Notes: generated by a model from the sequence alone, not told the origin. 64,000 nucleotides of DNA from Arctopsyche grandis (GCF_051622035.1 NC_135365.1:11078001-11142000), one strand, 5' to 3'; positions 49,323 through 60,369 are shown, numbered from the stretch's first letter. A program made the numbers and translations.

Positions 49323-51754
49323 CTGAAACATCCCAGCATTTACATGTATCATATAGCATTAAATGTGTCGTAATATTCGTATGATTGAGACGCGTAAGCT
49401 TACCAGGCTTTGATAACGGTCCAACAACCGGAAAATATTGTAGGCGAATTGATAATGAGGCAGATTCCAAGTCTTTCCGGATAGTGACGACTGAGCAACC
49501 ATATCAAATTCTTAATCACCTGATAGTCCATGCAGTTCATACTGAAGTTGGCGAGGTCGAATATGATGCACAGATTGTCTATCACTTCTTCGAAACATTT
49601 TTTACAAGCCTCTTCCTATAAACACAACTAAAATTTATCAATACAATACAATATTTTGCATTCTATGTATGTAAATTTGCACATACCAAGCAATAGACGA
49701 TGAATTTGGTGAGTTCGTCGATGCTGCGTTCGCTGGCGTTGTGATTCTTCGCCGGAATGTAAATGACGGGTCTGCCGTTCATGTCTCTATGTCTTAGTAC
49801 TCTGCCTTTATTGCCCAATAGATGCTTTTTAACCTCCTCGGAATCCTTAGTCAGGTTGGCGACTCCGTATTCTTGCCGCCATTTGTTAGTTTTCAATATC
49901 GCCTGGAATTAGAAATATCAGTATTACATTTCTACATCTGAACTTACGCAAATATATTGTCAATTGAATATTTTTGAACATAGAAAGTATAGAAAATATT
50001 ATTCAATAATTACACTATTCGACAAATGACGACTTTTAAAATGTTTCAGAGACGGGATATGACTTTTCTTATAGGTCTATGCCCAGTGAACACGAATCTG
50101 GTAATAAAAAGTGTTGATTGGCTCGAGATTCGGAGATATATGTGTTTTTTAAATCGCGCGATTTTTCTATATCTTGGTGTTGTTCGGTCGATTTCTCAAA
50201 ATCTGTTAATTTTCTGTTCAAAATGAATATTGGAATCTACAGTCGGGTATTCTATCTTTCATTTGTAGTACTTTTCAGCTTTCAAATCTCTCTAAGTAGT
50301 CGTCCAGTTCAAATCAAAAGACAAAATTACGTATTTTCACTTGAGATTTTTTCCCACTGTTAATACTATATTATATTGAGTATTTTCTATTGAAACATGT
50401 TTATTAGGATAGTGTTCTGACCACACTATTTTTTGTTTTCGTTTAAAAGGGTTAACTGGAAGTATGCTGAACTTTAAATCGGTAAAATTGCGAGCAAAAA
50501 GTTCGTACTAGTGTTTACTCGTATTTACACGAATCTGAATTGAATTAATAGGGATAATATATCGAATTATCTTTATATGAGAATTAAATAAAATTCCACT
50601 TAGAAAAATCATATTTCGACTATTCTTGTGGATTAATAACAAAAATTCTATTGATAACTGGCTTACCTCGATAAAATAAACGAATTTTTGCTCGCAATTT
50701 TACCGATTTAAAGTTTAGCATACTTCCAGTTAACCCTTTTAAACGAAAACAAAAAATAGTGTGGTCAGAACACTATCCTAATAAACATGTTTCAATAGAA
50801 AATACTCAATATAATATAGTATTAACAGTGGGAAAAAATCTCAAGTGAAAAAACGTAATTTTGACTTTTGATTTGAACTGGACGACTACTTAGAGAGATT
50901 TGAAAGCTGAAAAGTACTACAAATGAAAGATAAAATACCCGACTGTAGATTCCAATATTCATTTTGAACAGAAAATTAACAGATTTTGAGAAATCGACCG
51001 AACAACACCAAGATATAGAAAAATCGCGCGATTTAAAAAACACATATATCTCCGAATCTCGAGCCAATCAACACTTTTTATTACCAGATTCGTGTTCACT
51101 GGGCATAGACCTATAAGAAAAGTCATATCTCGTCTCTGAAACATTTTTCGTGCCGAACAGTGTTATTATATATGCAAAAGAGTACATAAACATAAAACGG
51201 AGAAAGTGTGTTAAACTGTGTGAAAGTGAGACGATACACGTCACATACAAGAAAATCTGAAACTATACATGAACATATACCACTTCAATTGCCATCTTAC
51301 ATAAAAACTTTGTTTACATTCAACGCCTTTCAACCATAGCATATTCTCCCAAAAAATGATACTTTGTCTACAAACCATACATATATAGACAAAATCAATA
51401 GTTAAAATAAACATTAGTAGCATTGAGCAAACATTACGAACCATATGGTGAACAAGTTCGATAGATAACGCTCCATATGATATTTATTAATACAATATAA
51501 ATCGAATTAACTAAACAATTCAACAGGTCGAAGTATGATAAGTGGAGACAAAGGTCAAATGTGCACGAAATATCGTTGCATATGGTAACTGTATTTGTAT
51601 ATAGGTCTGAAATTACCTGAAAAGCCTTGTCGACGTCCTTGAAGGCTCTCAGGTAGCGCTTCAGGGAGAACTCGTTGTGGTATTGGGAGGGATCCGCATC
51701 GGCTATCAGCTTCATGCGAGATCGCAAGTCGACCAGATCCTCTTCGCTGGTCAT
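49226..51754 (-). CDS. CRAL-TRIO (Sec14-like) domain protein, 220 aa
   Basis: Four exons on the minus strand (51754-51617, 49902-49687, 49615-49404, 49322-49226) join in phases 0, 0 and 2 to give 663 nt. The protein is a small Sec14-type lipid-transfer protein: a CRAL-TRIO N-terminal helical part (FSLKRYLRAFKDVDKAFQ, KTNKWRQEYG, about 25-60) and the CRAL-TRIO lipid-binding fold (about 75-215) with RVLRHRDMNGRPVIYIP, the gate-helix region, DNLCIIFDLANFSMNCMDYQ and YPERLGICLIINSPTIFSG. It is short for the family and has no GOLD or MSP domain, so it should be cytosolic. The lipid cargo is unknown. Similar short insect proteins exist; I do not assign a symbol. Confidence 0.92.
49404..49615 (-). 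CDS. CRAL-TRIO gene exon 3
   Basis: 212 nt, phase 0 to 2; acceptor GTGTTTATAG, donor TG|GTAAGC. Encodes the central beta strands and gate helix, with YPERLGICLIINSPTIF as the diagnostic Sec14 block. Confidence 0.93.
49687..49902 (-). CDS. CRAL-TRIO gene exon 2
   Basis: 216 nt, phase 0 to 0; acceptor CTAATTCCAG, donor TTG|GTATGT. Encodes AILKTNKWRQEYG through the first CRAL-TRIO strands (GRPVIYIPAKNH). Confidence 0.93.
50013..51162. mobile_element. 1.15-kb palindromic TIR element in the CRAL-TRIO gene intron
   Basis: Two arms of about 470 nt (50036-50503 and 50688-51146) are near-perfect reverse complements around a ~185-nt loop. Outer ends CACTATTCGACA / (reverse complement of the right end) CACTGTTCGGCA, flanked by TTA on both sides. 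CACTR ends with a 3-bp duplication suggest the CMC (CACTA/EnSpm-like) group. It encodes no transposase; the mirrored short frames in the arms are by-products. The element occupies most of the 1.7-kb first intron. Confidence 0.8.
51617..51754 (-). CDS. CRAL-TRIO gene exon 1
   Basis: 138 nt from ATG 51752-51754 (G at -3) to donor CAG|GTAATT, phase 0. Encodes MTSEEDLVDLRSRMKLIADA and the start of the N-terminal helices. The frame is also open upstream without an ATG. Confidence 0.9.
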
Positions 51755-51889
51755 GTCGAGGGTTTTCGGGGGTTGAAGGGCTGGGGCTGGGGCTGGGGTG
51801 GGGGTTGAGAGCTCGAAGGGGGCTTTGAAGCTCTCTGGAGGGACTTTAGAGCGAGGAGGGGGAAATCTCGGCTGCGGGGGCGACGGCTC
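51755..51889 (-). other. In-frame proline-rich extension upstream of the CRAL-TRIO start
   Basis: 45 stop-free codons lie in frame directly before the ATG, back to a TGA at 51890-51892. They read as a Pro/Ala-rich segment (FKAPFELSTPTPAPAPALQ). There is no ATG in this frame. A C-rich acceptor-like CGCCCCCGCAG ends near 51873, so this may be the start of an exon spliced from further upstream, or initiation may be non-AUG, or it may simply be GC-rich leader. Confidence 0.35.
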
Positions 51890-52030
51890 TCATAACCTCA
51901 CAAGAGAACGCGTATCTCTGACTGAGCCGCTGTCACTTTGGCATTTAGAGCTTGAGTGATCGCGAACGAGTCTTCACGAACGCGTGTTCGTGATCATCGC
52001 TCGCGTTTTTACTTTGGGGAAATTGGGGCA
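51890..52030 (-). promoter_or_regulatory. Presumed promoter/leader of the CRAL-TRIO gene
   Basis: GC- and CpG-rich DNA directly upstream of exon 1, fading to AT-rich by 52030. Contains a perfect 7-bp stem with a 4-nt loop (CACGAACGCGTGTTCGTG, 51974-51991) beside TGATCGCGAACGAG. No TATA box recognised. Confidence 0.35.
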
Positions 52031-52180
52031 TTTAAATGATTTTTTCGGGTCTGTTTGTGTAATATGTATTTTTACTAATGTTTTATATGCTTTTGAATAC
52101 TTGTTTGCTATTTAGCCATTTTTCTCATGCTCGAGTAAATTTGTATTGCTTTGACATTGCACTAAGCCAAACTGCATATA

Positions 52181-52620
52181 GCCAGCAGTTTGGCTTAGTG
52201 ATAGCGTATATATTTAGCATCACTGAGGTCATAAGTTCGTGTCCTCGCCACTGCTGGTTAGATTTGGGGGTTTTGTGACTCCAAATCGATCGTTTCTCTA
52301 TCAGAGTTTGCCAATTTTATTTTATCATTGCTGAAACGGTTCCTGAAAATTGGTATTAAAAAATCTAATCCTGTTGTCACAAAAATCTGCCTGTGTATAA
52401 TTTGTATTAATTATACACAGTAATCTGAAATCCATACATGTCACTATGATTATTATTTCTGATTAATTGTTATATTCTATATATTCTGATTGTATATGTA
52501 TGTATTACTGTATTTCTGATTTCTGATTGTTTATGTATTTCATTAACGTACACCCGTCGCATTGGAGCAAATCTGTAATGGCGAGTGTGTATTGATTTGT
52601 GACAATAAAATAAAATATGA
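52181..52620 (+). mobile_element. tRNA-derived SINE, full length
   Basis: Same subfamily as 21253-21700: A box TGGCTTAGTGATAGCG, GTGACTCCAAATCGATCG body, CGTCGCATTGGAGCAAATCT 3' module and a terminal AAAATAAAATA. The 16 nt before it are an inverted copy of its own head (CACTAAGCCAAACTGC at 52158-52174), a sign of a foldback insertion. Confidence 0.85.
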
Positions 52621-52667
52621 ATAAACCAATGTATTGTAGGAATACATGGTCGGAGAGATGTAATAAG

Positions 52668-52800
52668 TAGTCACCGGACCCAGAAGGTGACGCGTATTGT
52701 TCAAAGGTTGTAAATGCATTGTTAAAGGTTTGCCGAACCTTTTTTACAAAGGATTTACAACAATGGAACAATGGATAGCACTGTGACTATCCTACCTCTA
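52668..52800. mobile_element. Hairpin MITE, family C
   Basis: GTCACCGGACCCAGAAGGTG ... GTTAAAGGTTTGCCGAACCT ... CACTGTGACTATCC. The ends and the two flanks of the core are imperfect inverted repeats (TTGTTCAAAGGTTGTAAATG against ATTTACAACAATGGAACAAT). Confidence 0.75.
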
Positions 52801-52904
52801 TTAATAAGAATAGAGGGGCCCTTACGAATAAATAATTGCTGTCAATTTTACGCGGTACGTCTCTATAAATACGCTACATCGCACGGAATACAATCGGATC
52901 AATT

Positions 52905-53175
52905 TTTTCAATTTTTCTGATTTCATTGTTGAAACGGTTCCCGATTAAAATTGGCTAAAATCCTTCCTACCTACTGTGTCACCACTATTTGAGTATGATT
53001 ATTGATTAATGTACAATAAAATTTATATACAATTCATAGATGTCTCGTTAATTTGCGAGTTTTTCAGTGTCTCGCAATTCAGCGACTTGTATAATAAAAA
53101 TGCTGCATTGTTTGTAATTGGCCAGGAAGGCGCATTGGGATTACCTGAAAGGCCTTCCTGGTATATGTATGCATA
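52905..53175 (+). mobile_element. SINE 3' half
   Basis: CATTGTTGAAACGGTTCCCG body and GGCCAGGAAGGCGCATTGGG tail without the tRNA head. Nearly identical to 56390-56640. Confidence 0.8.
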
Positions 53176-53224
53176 TGTAAAAAAATAAAAATATATATAT
53201 GAATCATGTATACATAGTAGGCAG

Positions 53225-53380
53225 AGAGATGTAATAAGTAGAGGTAAGATAGTCACAGTGCTATCCATTGTTCTATTGTTGTAAATCCTTTGTAAAAAAG
53301 GTTCGGCAAACCTTTAACAATGCATTTACAACCTTTGAACAATACGCGGCACCTTCTGGGTCCGGCAACTAGTAATAAGG
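53225..53380. mobile_element. Hairpin MITE, family C (inverted)
   Basis: Reverse orientation of the 52668 copy: GATAGTCACAGTGCTATCC ... AAAGGTTCGGCAAACCTTTA ... CACCTTCTGGGTCCGG. Confidence 0.78.
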
Positions 53381-53639
53381 ATAGAGGGGCCCTTACGAAT
53401 AAATAATTGTTGTAAATTTTACGCGGTACGTCTCTATAAATACGCTACATCGCACGGAATACAATCGGATCAATTTACTTATAAAAATGTATCCCATGTT
53501 GTTAATTGTGTGTTTTTTAATGTATTGTGAAATTTTTATCGATGCTTGTCTATCTTGCGAGTAATATAAACAAACAGAGAAGTTTTTATCGGACATACGT
53601 CGAGCACCAAGCGTCAAATACGACTAATGCTAAAATTAT

Positions 53640-54690
53640 TTAGATCTGTCCGTGGACAGAATGTCACTTGACAACAAAAGAACACCTAAAGCCAACTATT
53701 AATATTACATTTCTCTGTACATGGTCATTATCAAATACATTGTCAACCTACGCACCGAGGATAAGTCTACCTCTAAACACAGCTACAGGACGCGACCTCT
53801 AGAGAAATACAAATCGACCTCTAAACACAACTGCAGGACTTTTATTTTATTTTTTTACATAAATATATACCAGGAAGTCTTGACAGGAAGACCCCAATGC
53901 GCCTTTCTGGACAATTAATTACAAACAATGCAGCATTATTATTATTACATAAATCACTATATTTCCAGAAGCTGAAGAACAAGAAAAAACAATTAATTAA
54001 TTATTTACAAAATTAATCCATTGAGACATCTATGGATTTAGATTTTGTACATAATTTTTACAAATTGTACACACAATAAATACAGAAGATTTTTGACAAC
54101 AGGAAAGATGATTTTTTGCCAATTTTGAGGAACCGTTTCAACAATGATCAGATAAAATTGCCAAACTGATAAGAAACGATCGATTTGGAGTCACAAATAC
54201 CCCCAAATCCTATCAGCAGTATGGCGGATCGAACCCACTGATCACTTAGTGCTAAACATATACGCTTCCATTAAGCCATACTGCTGGCTAGAGAAAGAGA
54301 AAGTCTGGTGATCTCCAGAGAAAATCAAGTTGACCACTAAACAGGTACAGGACGCGACCTACAGAGAAGGACAAGTCAACCCCTAACCAGCTGTAGGACG
54401 CGACCACCAGACAAGGACATTTAGACTATATAAACCCCCCACAGTGAACTCAACAGCCAGTGAATAGTTGACCCCCCACAGTGGACTCTTCATCCAGCCA
54501 CGCCACCATGAGCAGAACAACACAGTTCAGTCAGACCTTCCATCGAAGACAAGCAACTAGCCTTCTTCGCTGCAATTACACTTGTAGTACTTGTTAAACA
54601 CTTGTATTAACTATACAATAAAGATTTTATTCAAAACCCAACCGAGTTTCCATAGTTTGCCGGGAAATGGTCAAAACCCTATACCCTATC
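53640..54690 (+). mobile_element. Probable solo LTR, split by a SINE
   Basis: The stretch has an LTR-like layout: repeated U3-like units (ACAGGACGCGACC and CAAGTCGACC types at 53758-53838 and 54330-54415), TATATAAA at 54427-54434, AATAAA at 54617-54622 and a CA-ended 3' side (TATACCCTATCA). A minus-strand SINE (53855-54295) interrupts it. A clear target duplication and internal coding sequence are absent, so the boundaries and superfamily are uncertain. Confidence 0.5.
53855..54295 (-). mobile_element. tRNA-derived SINE, full length, inside the LTR
   Basis: Reversed tail (CCCCAATGCGCCTTTCTGG), body (ACTGATAAGAAACGATCG, TTTGGAGTCACAAATACC) and head ending in the reverse of CCAGCAGTATGGCTTAATGG (A box) with B-box GGTTCGATCC. 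Confidence 0.83.
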
Positions 54691-54691
54691 A

Positions 54692-54832
54692 CTAGAGGTA
54701 GGATAGTCACAGTACTATCCATTGTTCCATTGTTGTAAATCCTTTGTAAAAAAAGGTTCGGCAAACCTTTAACAATGCATTTACAACCTTTGAACAATAC
54801 GCGGCACCTTCTGGGTCCGGTGACTACCTATC
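54692..54832. mobile_element. Hairpin MITE, family C (inverted)
   Basis: Near-identical to the 53225 copy (GTAGGATAGTCACAGTACTA ... AAAGGTTCGGCAAACC ... CTTCTGGGTCCGGTGACTA). Confidence 0.78.
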
Positions 54833-55017
54833 ACCCACCCCTATAGTATATTCAGATTTTAAAGGAGTTTTTCTGGTTCGTTTGTGTAATAATTTTCAAA
54901 ATTTCAAAATGTTCAAGTTAAATATATTAATTTATCATTACGATAAGTTCAAGGACGTCATTTTAGCGTTTCCCAGAGGGGAGTAAAAGTTGACTACAGT
55001 CGATCCGATGAGCGTGA

Positions 55018-55340
55018 GGGCGAAAACACAGAGATGAACGGCACGGCACGCGGTCTTAGTTTCGAGTCAAGAAAGGGCGTTCCCAGTTCATTGTTAATTC
55101 ATACTATCTTATTATTTCGACAAGTTTCTTCTACATTTCTTCAAATATGGGGTTGGTCGTTATCAATCACTGTCATGTTTATATCAATACAAGGACAAAA
55201 TATTACCCAAAACACTCCAGGGGGTAATTTTTGGAACTGTGTGCCATGAAAATGTGCTAGGCGTGCTGCATCTTTTCCGCATGTTTAAAAGTATCTAAAA
55301 AAAACCAAGTGCCGTGTGCCTTTCCGTGTGATTTCGCCCT
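55018..55340. mobile_element. TTAA-family MITE, diverged copy
   Basis: AGGGCGAAAACACAGAGATG at the left and the inverse of CGTGTGATTTCGCCCT at the right, with shared inner ATTTCGACAAGTTTCTTC and CAAAACACTCCAGGGGG. The TTAA flank is not retained. Confidence 0.72.
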
Positions 55341-55759
55341 GAGACTTAGGAGAACCGAGCATACTGTCGCATTCGTGCAATGTGTTGTAACATTGTAAGG
55401 ATGACGAATTAATTTCTTTATTTTTTTTAATTATTTCATATTCAACTGCAATATAATATTATTACAATATAATTCAATGCAAGGTCTTTAACAAACAAAG
55501 ATCACATAATTATTTTATAAATATCCTGTATAATTTTTTTATGTAAATGTGCAGACAGATAGAAGTACACAGTCACGCCCTATCCTGGGCTAGTATTAGT
55601 AGGGTTGCCAGATTTATTCTAAATCAAACCCTCCCCCCCCCCCCCGGCCGACAAAATCAACAATATTAGACCACTTAGTTTTTTAAAATAAATACATTTG
55701 GAAAAAATTGAAATGATAGACTTCAATGCACTGTAGAATATAACTACATCTATAGAAAG

Positions 55760-56335
55760 TCTACTTCTTTCATTAGTTCATTAAATCTCCATTAACGAGA
55801 ATATTCTCTCCGCATTACCATTATGCCCTGGTATGGAGAAAATATACTTGCACATGCGATATAAATCTTTATATTGTTCGGGAAACCCCATTTTTATTTG
55901 TGAAGATTTAGCTACCCATTTTTCTACGGCTATTTTTCCATTCGAATTTCGAGATTGTAATTCTCTTTTTAATAAATTTTTAATGCAACAAATTGATTAT
56001 ACAAATGTAGGTCATTTATTAAAAAATGTATATTTCGTATTTAAAATTTCAACTGTTTTTTCAATATCTAGCCATTCTGGTATTTTTTCCGAGCTCATCC
56101 AGGAAAACACAGAATATTTTTACAACCCTCTTATTATTTTGTTTTCGCAAAAGATTGAGCTAAAATTCCTACAGTCTTCAAATCGTTTTGAAACTTTAAC
56201 ATTTTGCGCGGTTTGGTCATTTTAATGGTATTGTCCATTGTTTCAAATAATCTGCCAATGTTTCATAAAACTTTGCTACTTCTTTATGAAATGCATCAAT
56301 TTGTCCCTTTAAAATTGCTTAAAAAGTATGCATAA
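55760..56335 (-). pseudogene. Decayed hAT transposase, C-terminal part
   Basis: Minus-strand translation in shifting frames shows AFHKEVAKFYETLADYLKQW (from 56315) and, near 55800, the hAT C-terminal dimerisation signature RMCKYIFSIPGHNGNAERIF then SLME. Several stops and frame breaks separate them, so the gene is dead. The open plus-strand frame 55833-56225 is its shadow. Confidence 0.78.
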
Positions 56336-56389
56336 CAGAAAAATTTGAAAACTGGGACTTTTAATCGTTTCCTATCAGAGTTTTCCAGT

Positions 56390-56960
56390 TTTTCCGATTT
56401 CATTGTTGAAACGGTTCCCGATTAAAATTGGCTAAAATCCTTCCTAACCTACTATGTCACCACTATTTGAGTATGATTAATGTACAATAAAATTTATGTA
56501 CAATTCATAGATGTCTCGTTAATTTGCGAGTTTTTCAGTGTCTCGCAATTCAGCGACTTGTATAAAAAAATGCTGCATTGTTTGTAATTGGCCAGGAAGG
56601 CGCATTGGGATTACCTGAAAGGCCTTCCTGGTATATGTATGCATATGTAAAAAAATAAAAATATATATATGAATCATGTATACATAGTAGGCAGAGAGAT
56701 GTAATAAGTAGAGGTAAGATAGTCACAGTGCTATTCATTGTTCGGCAAACCTTTAACAATGCATTTACAACCTTTGAACAATACACGGCCCCCTCAGGCT
56801 CCGGTGACTAGTAATAAGTAGACACCGGATAGTCACAGTGCTATCCATTGTTCCATTGTTGTAAATCCTTTGTAAAAAAGGTTCAGCAAACCTTTAACAA
56901 TGCATTTACAACCTTTGAACAATACGCGGCACCTTCTGGGTCCGGCAACTAGTAATAAGG
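56390..56960 (+). mobile_element. Duplicated SINE tail and two family C MITEs
   Basis: 56390-56700 repeats 52928-53235 almost base for base; 56705-56815 and 56820-56960 are two adjacent family C hairpins, the first lacking one arm. This shows that the cassette was copied after its parts had assembled. Confidence 0.75.
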
Positions 56961-57221
56961 ATAGAGGGGCCCTAACGAATAAATAAGTTACGAATAATAT
57001 TTATGTACAATATGTAAAAATGTATGCACAACTCTAAATCCATAGATGTCTCTATGGATTAATTCATTAATTAATTTATTGTTAATTTTGTGTTCATCAG
57101 TCTCCCAAAATACAGCGATTTATGTAATGAAAATGCTGCAATGTTTGTAAATAGTTGTCTAGGAAGCCGCTTTGGGGTCTACCTGTTAGACCTTCCAGGT
57201 CAGAGAGATGTTATAAGAATA

Positions 57222-57520
57222 GAGGGGCCTTTACGAATAAATAATTGTTGTAAATTTTACGCGGTACGTCTTTATAAATACGCTACATCGCACGGAATAC
57301 AATCGGATCAATTTACTTATAAAAATGTATCCCATGTTGTTTATTTTGTGTTTTTGAATGTATTGTGCAATTTTTACCGATGCTTGCCCATCTTGCGAGT
57401 AATATAAACAAACAGAGAAGTTTTTATCGGACATACGTGGAGCACCAAGCGTCAAAATACGACTGATGCTAAAATTATTTAGATCTGTCCGTGGACAGAG
57501 TGTCACTTGACAAAAATATA
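57222..57520 (+). repeat. Second copy of the 53384-53670 segment
   Basis: AAATTTTACGCGGTACGTCT, CGCTACATCGCACGGAATAC, CAAACAGAGAAGTTTTTATC and TGTCCGTGGACAGAGTGTCA align in order with 53384-53670 with few differences. A truncated third copy is at 52800-52910. It is preceded by a SINE tail (57160-57205). Probably part of an LTR or other retroelement. Confidence 0.8.
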
Positions 57521-57524
57521 ACAC

Positions 57525-58230
57525 CTAAAGCCACTTCTATTAATATGACATTTCTCTGATAGTAGGTATCTAATAAAACAACAAATTTATTTTTTAAAGT
57601 GTGTTCCTCCCCAGTGAAACAAACATCTCGAATGGCACACCCAGCTAGGAAATAATGTCACATAAACTCAAATTTGTGAAAATGTTCGCAAATGAAAGTT
57701 ACGCTGTGAATCGGAGTGGGTTGGCAGAAGGGAGCGAGCAGTTTCCCTAATCAAATGTCGAGGCAATTTAATATTTGAATGTAGAGGGTGGGCCGTAAAT
57801 CAAGCGGCGAAACCGCGCCGCGGCCTGTTAACTGAACCTTAGGGACCCATAACTTACGGCCCAAATGTATTTCGGCGGCGTTACACTATAAAAATTCAAT
57901 GGTGAAATAAACATTGTTGCAAGAGGTGGTCTCCTTCACTCCCTCGATTTAATTATATATCGAACGTTTGATAGCTTTAACGGCCAACAATTACATTTAC
58001 TGCTCCAATTATGTATGTATGTATGTACGTGTACGATAATCCAGATGCGAAAGAATGAACGGAGACACTCGATGATATCTACATATTATTTGAAATAATA
58101 TTAGGCAACGCTATTCCGTGGAAAATTTATTATCAATCTTTCAATATGGAACTGTAAGAATCTCGTAAGCCGCATTGAATAATAAAATATTAAAGAAATG
58201 GCTGTGCTTGTTTGATGATCGACGTGAAAT
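57525..58230. other. Unassigned DNA
   Basis: 57640-57900 is moderately GC-rich (AAATCAAGCGGCGAAACCGC region) with no frame that I recognise. No gene called. Confidence 0.4.
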
Positions 58231-58239
58231 GTACAGATA

Positions 58240-59570
58240 ATACATAATGGAGTGCGAATTAATATCAATAAAAATTATTTATGACTTTTCGATTTTCAAT
58301 TCGATCAATAGTACTAAAGCCTTTTTATCTGAATTTATTTCAGGCAAACGTTATTTTTAGATTATTTTTCATTACATATATACATGTTCAAGTTTATATG
58401 TATATTTAAATAAAAATTATCGAAACAAATGAAAATTTAATTGTTTTCAACAAAATATTAAATGTAGTTTCTTTATAGATATGTGTGTTTTGCATTATTG
58501 ATTGTTTACTTAAAAATTATTTAATTTTCAATTCGATCAATACTAAAGCCTTTTTTATCTGAATTTATTTCAGGCAAACGTTATATTTAGATTATTTTTA
58601 ATTATATACATAATCAGGTTTGTATGTATGTAGGTATATTTAAATAAAAAAATATTGAAACGAATGAAAATTCAATTGCTTTTTTTTGTTTTCACGCAAA
58701 ATATACGAGTAGTTTCTTTATATATGTATGTTTTGCGTTATTGATTGTTTATTTAAAAAATATTTATGACTTTCCAATTTTCAATTTGATCAATATCTTT
58801 TCATCTGAATTTATTTCAGGTAAATTCTATTTTTTTTTTAGTTTCTTTTTCATTATATATGTTACAGTAAGAGTGTCAAATCTCTAATTAGTATACAGTA
58901 TACACTGACTAGTTTGTACACTATCTTTGGTTTTTAGCTAAAGTTTACGAGTCGTAAGAGTATACACTGATACGCAAATTCATGCACTGCTGTGCACTAG
59001 CAAATCTGCTAACGAATGAAATTTAACTGGTTTGACGTTGCTCTTCCAATGAATTTTATGCTCAAGATTATAACTGGTTGTGTTCAAATAATTCATTTAT
59101 TGTTGAATTGATACGAAATAGACAATAATCGAATCCACTGTAGAAGTTTTACAATTGCATACATCCGTATTACCTATGATTTTATTTTGTTCATTCAATA
59201 ATATGTTCTTCGACATTTCAGTTTTTAGTTTAATCCGTCTTAGGACGACTATATACTTGTTAAGATTGTCAACTTTCGTAAACAAATACTGCGTACGGAT
59301 AACTAGTGTATGAATTTACTAGTAAACGTGGTCATTCATTCTCCCGTGTATCCTGTTACTGGGTGATTTTGATGATACATAGACTTACGAGTCAGAGTAT
59401 CGAGCTTTACACTCTTACTGTAACATATGTATGTATAATATACATGTTCAAGTTTGTATTTTTAAATAAAAAAATATTGAAAAAAACAAAAATTCAATTG
59501 TTTTCAATAAAATATACAACGTAGTTTCTTTATACACATGTATGTTTTGCATTATTCATTGTTTTAAACC
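58240..59570. repeat. ~245-bp tandem repeat, split by a MITE
   Basis: Units with TTTTCAATTCGATCAATA, CTGAATTTATTTCAGGCAAA and TTTTGCATTATTGATTG at about 58277, 58524 and 58770, and a continuation at 59440-59570 after the 58859-59426 insertion. Confidence 0.82.
58859..59426. mobile_element. Inverted-repeat MITE, family D (long copy)
   Basis: Starts TGTTACAGTAAGAGTGT and ends with its inverse ACACTCTTACTGTAACA, interrupting the tandem repeat. Inner inverted ACTAGTTTGTACAC-like segments. Confidence 0.75.
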
Positions 59571-60369
59571 AAAATACATAGAATAAAATTCTAGATAAAT
59601 ACTAAAATGCGTAAGTAAAATAAAAGGGTATCCTATCTGTTTATGAATAATTTGTTTGGAAATATACATTTTTTTTTAATTGATCGGTAGATATCTACTT
59701 CAAAAGAACCTTCTGGGAAAATGACTGCCAGAAACAGAACAATACGTCGGCATTTGGCAGAGAAGTTTTAAATACAAAATTCAACAAATGCAGGTATAAA
59801 AAAGGAGCATTTAGTTTAGTTCTGTAGATAAGGATATTTCGAAAAAAACGGCTTAAATTATTTTTTCTGAAAATGCGAAAAAATATTTTCCCATGTAATT
59901 GGTACCTACCCATACAATATTTATGTAGTTCAATTAGGCCGCAGCAATTACTTGGTCGATAACGGATACACTTTGAGAAGGTTCCAATTCTGATTTTCTC
60001 ACTTAGACTTATCTGGTTGTAAGATTTGTATATTATTAAATGCAAATTGGTCAACAAATCTCATGTCAAACGTGCCAATATTAAAAATGAACTCGTAGTT
60101 ATTAATATAACTTGAAACAAAAATTAGAATCATACATTAGAACCTACATACACACTTTATTTATAAATCCAAGTATGTATAAATTGTAATCATCAATCAT
60201 TTCTTGTTTATATTTTATATAGAAGGAAAACGGAGAAATCCTTTAACAGGACAAATTTTTTTCATAGTTATAAACTATATAAAAAACTTTTAATATGATG
60301 CAAAAGTTACGCAACCTCTACTACGATAGTTTTTGGGGTTATATATACATAATCATCATTTAAAGCCAT
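59571..60369. other. AT-rich DNA, no gene supported
   Basis: The longest frame (60057-59695, minus, 120 codons) shows no recognisable domain and no coding-like composition. Confidence 0.45.

Noticed and set aside
50026..51144. Pairs of identical 60-81 aa frames on opposite strands
   Set aside because: They are the two arms of one palindromic transposon read in mirror image; no domain and no coding bias.
55833..56225. 130-codon plus-strand frame
   Set aside because: Antisense shadow of the decayed hAT transposase on the minus strand.
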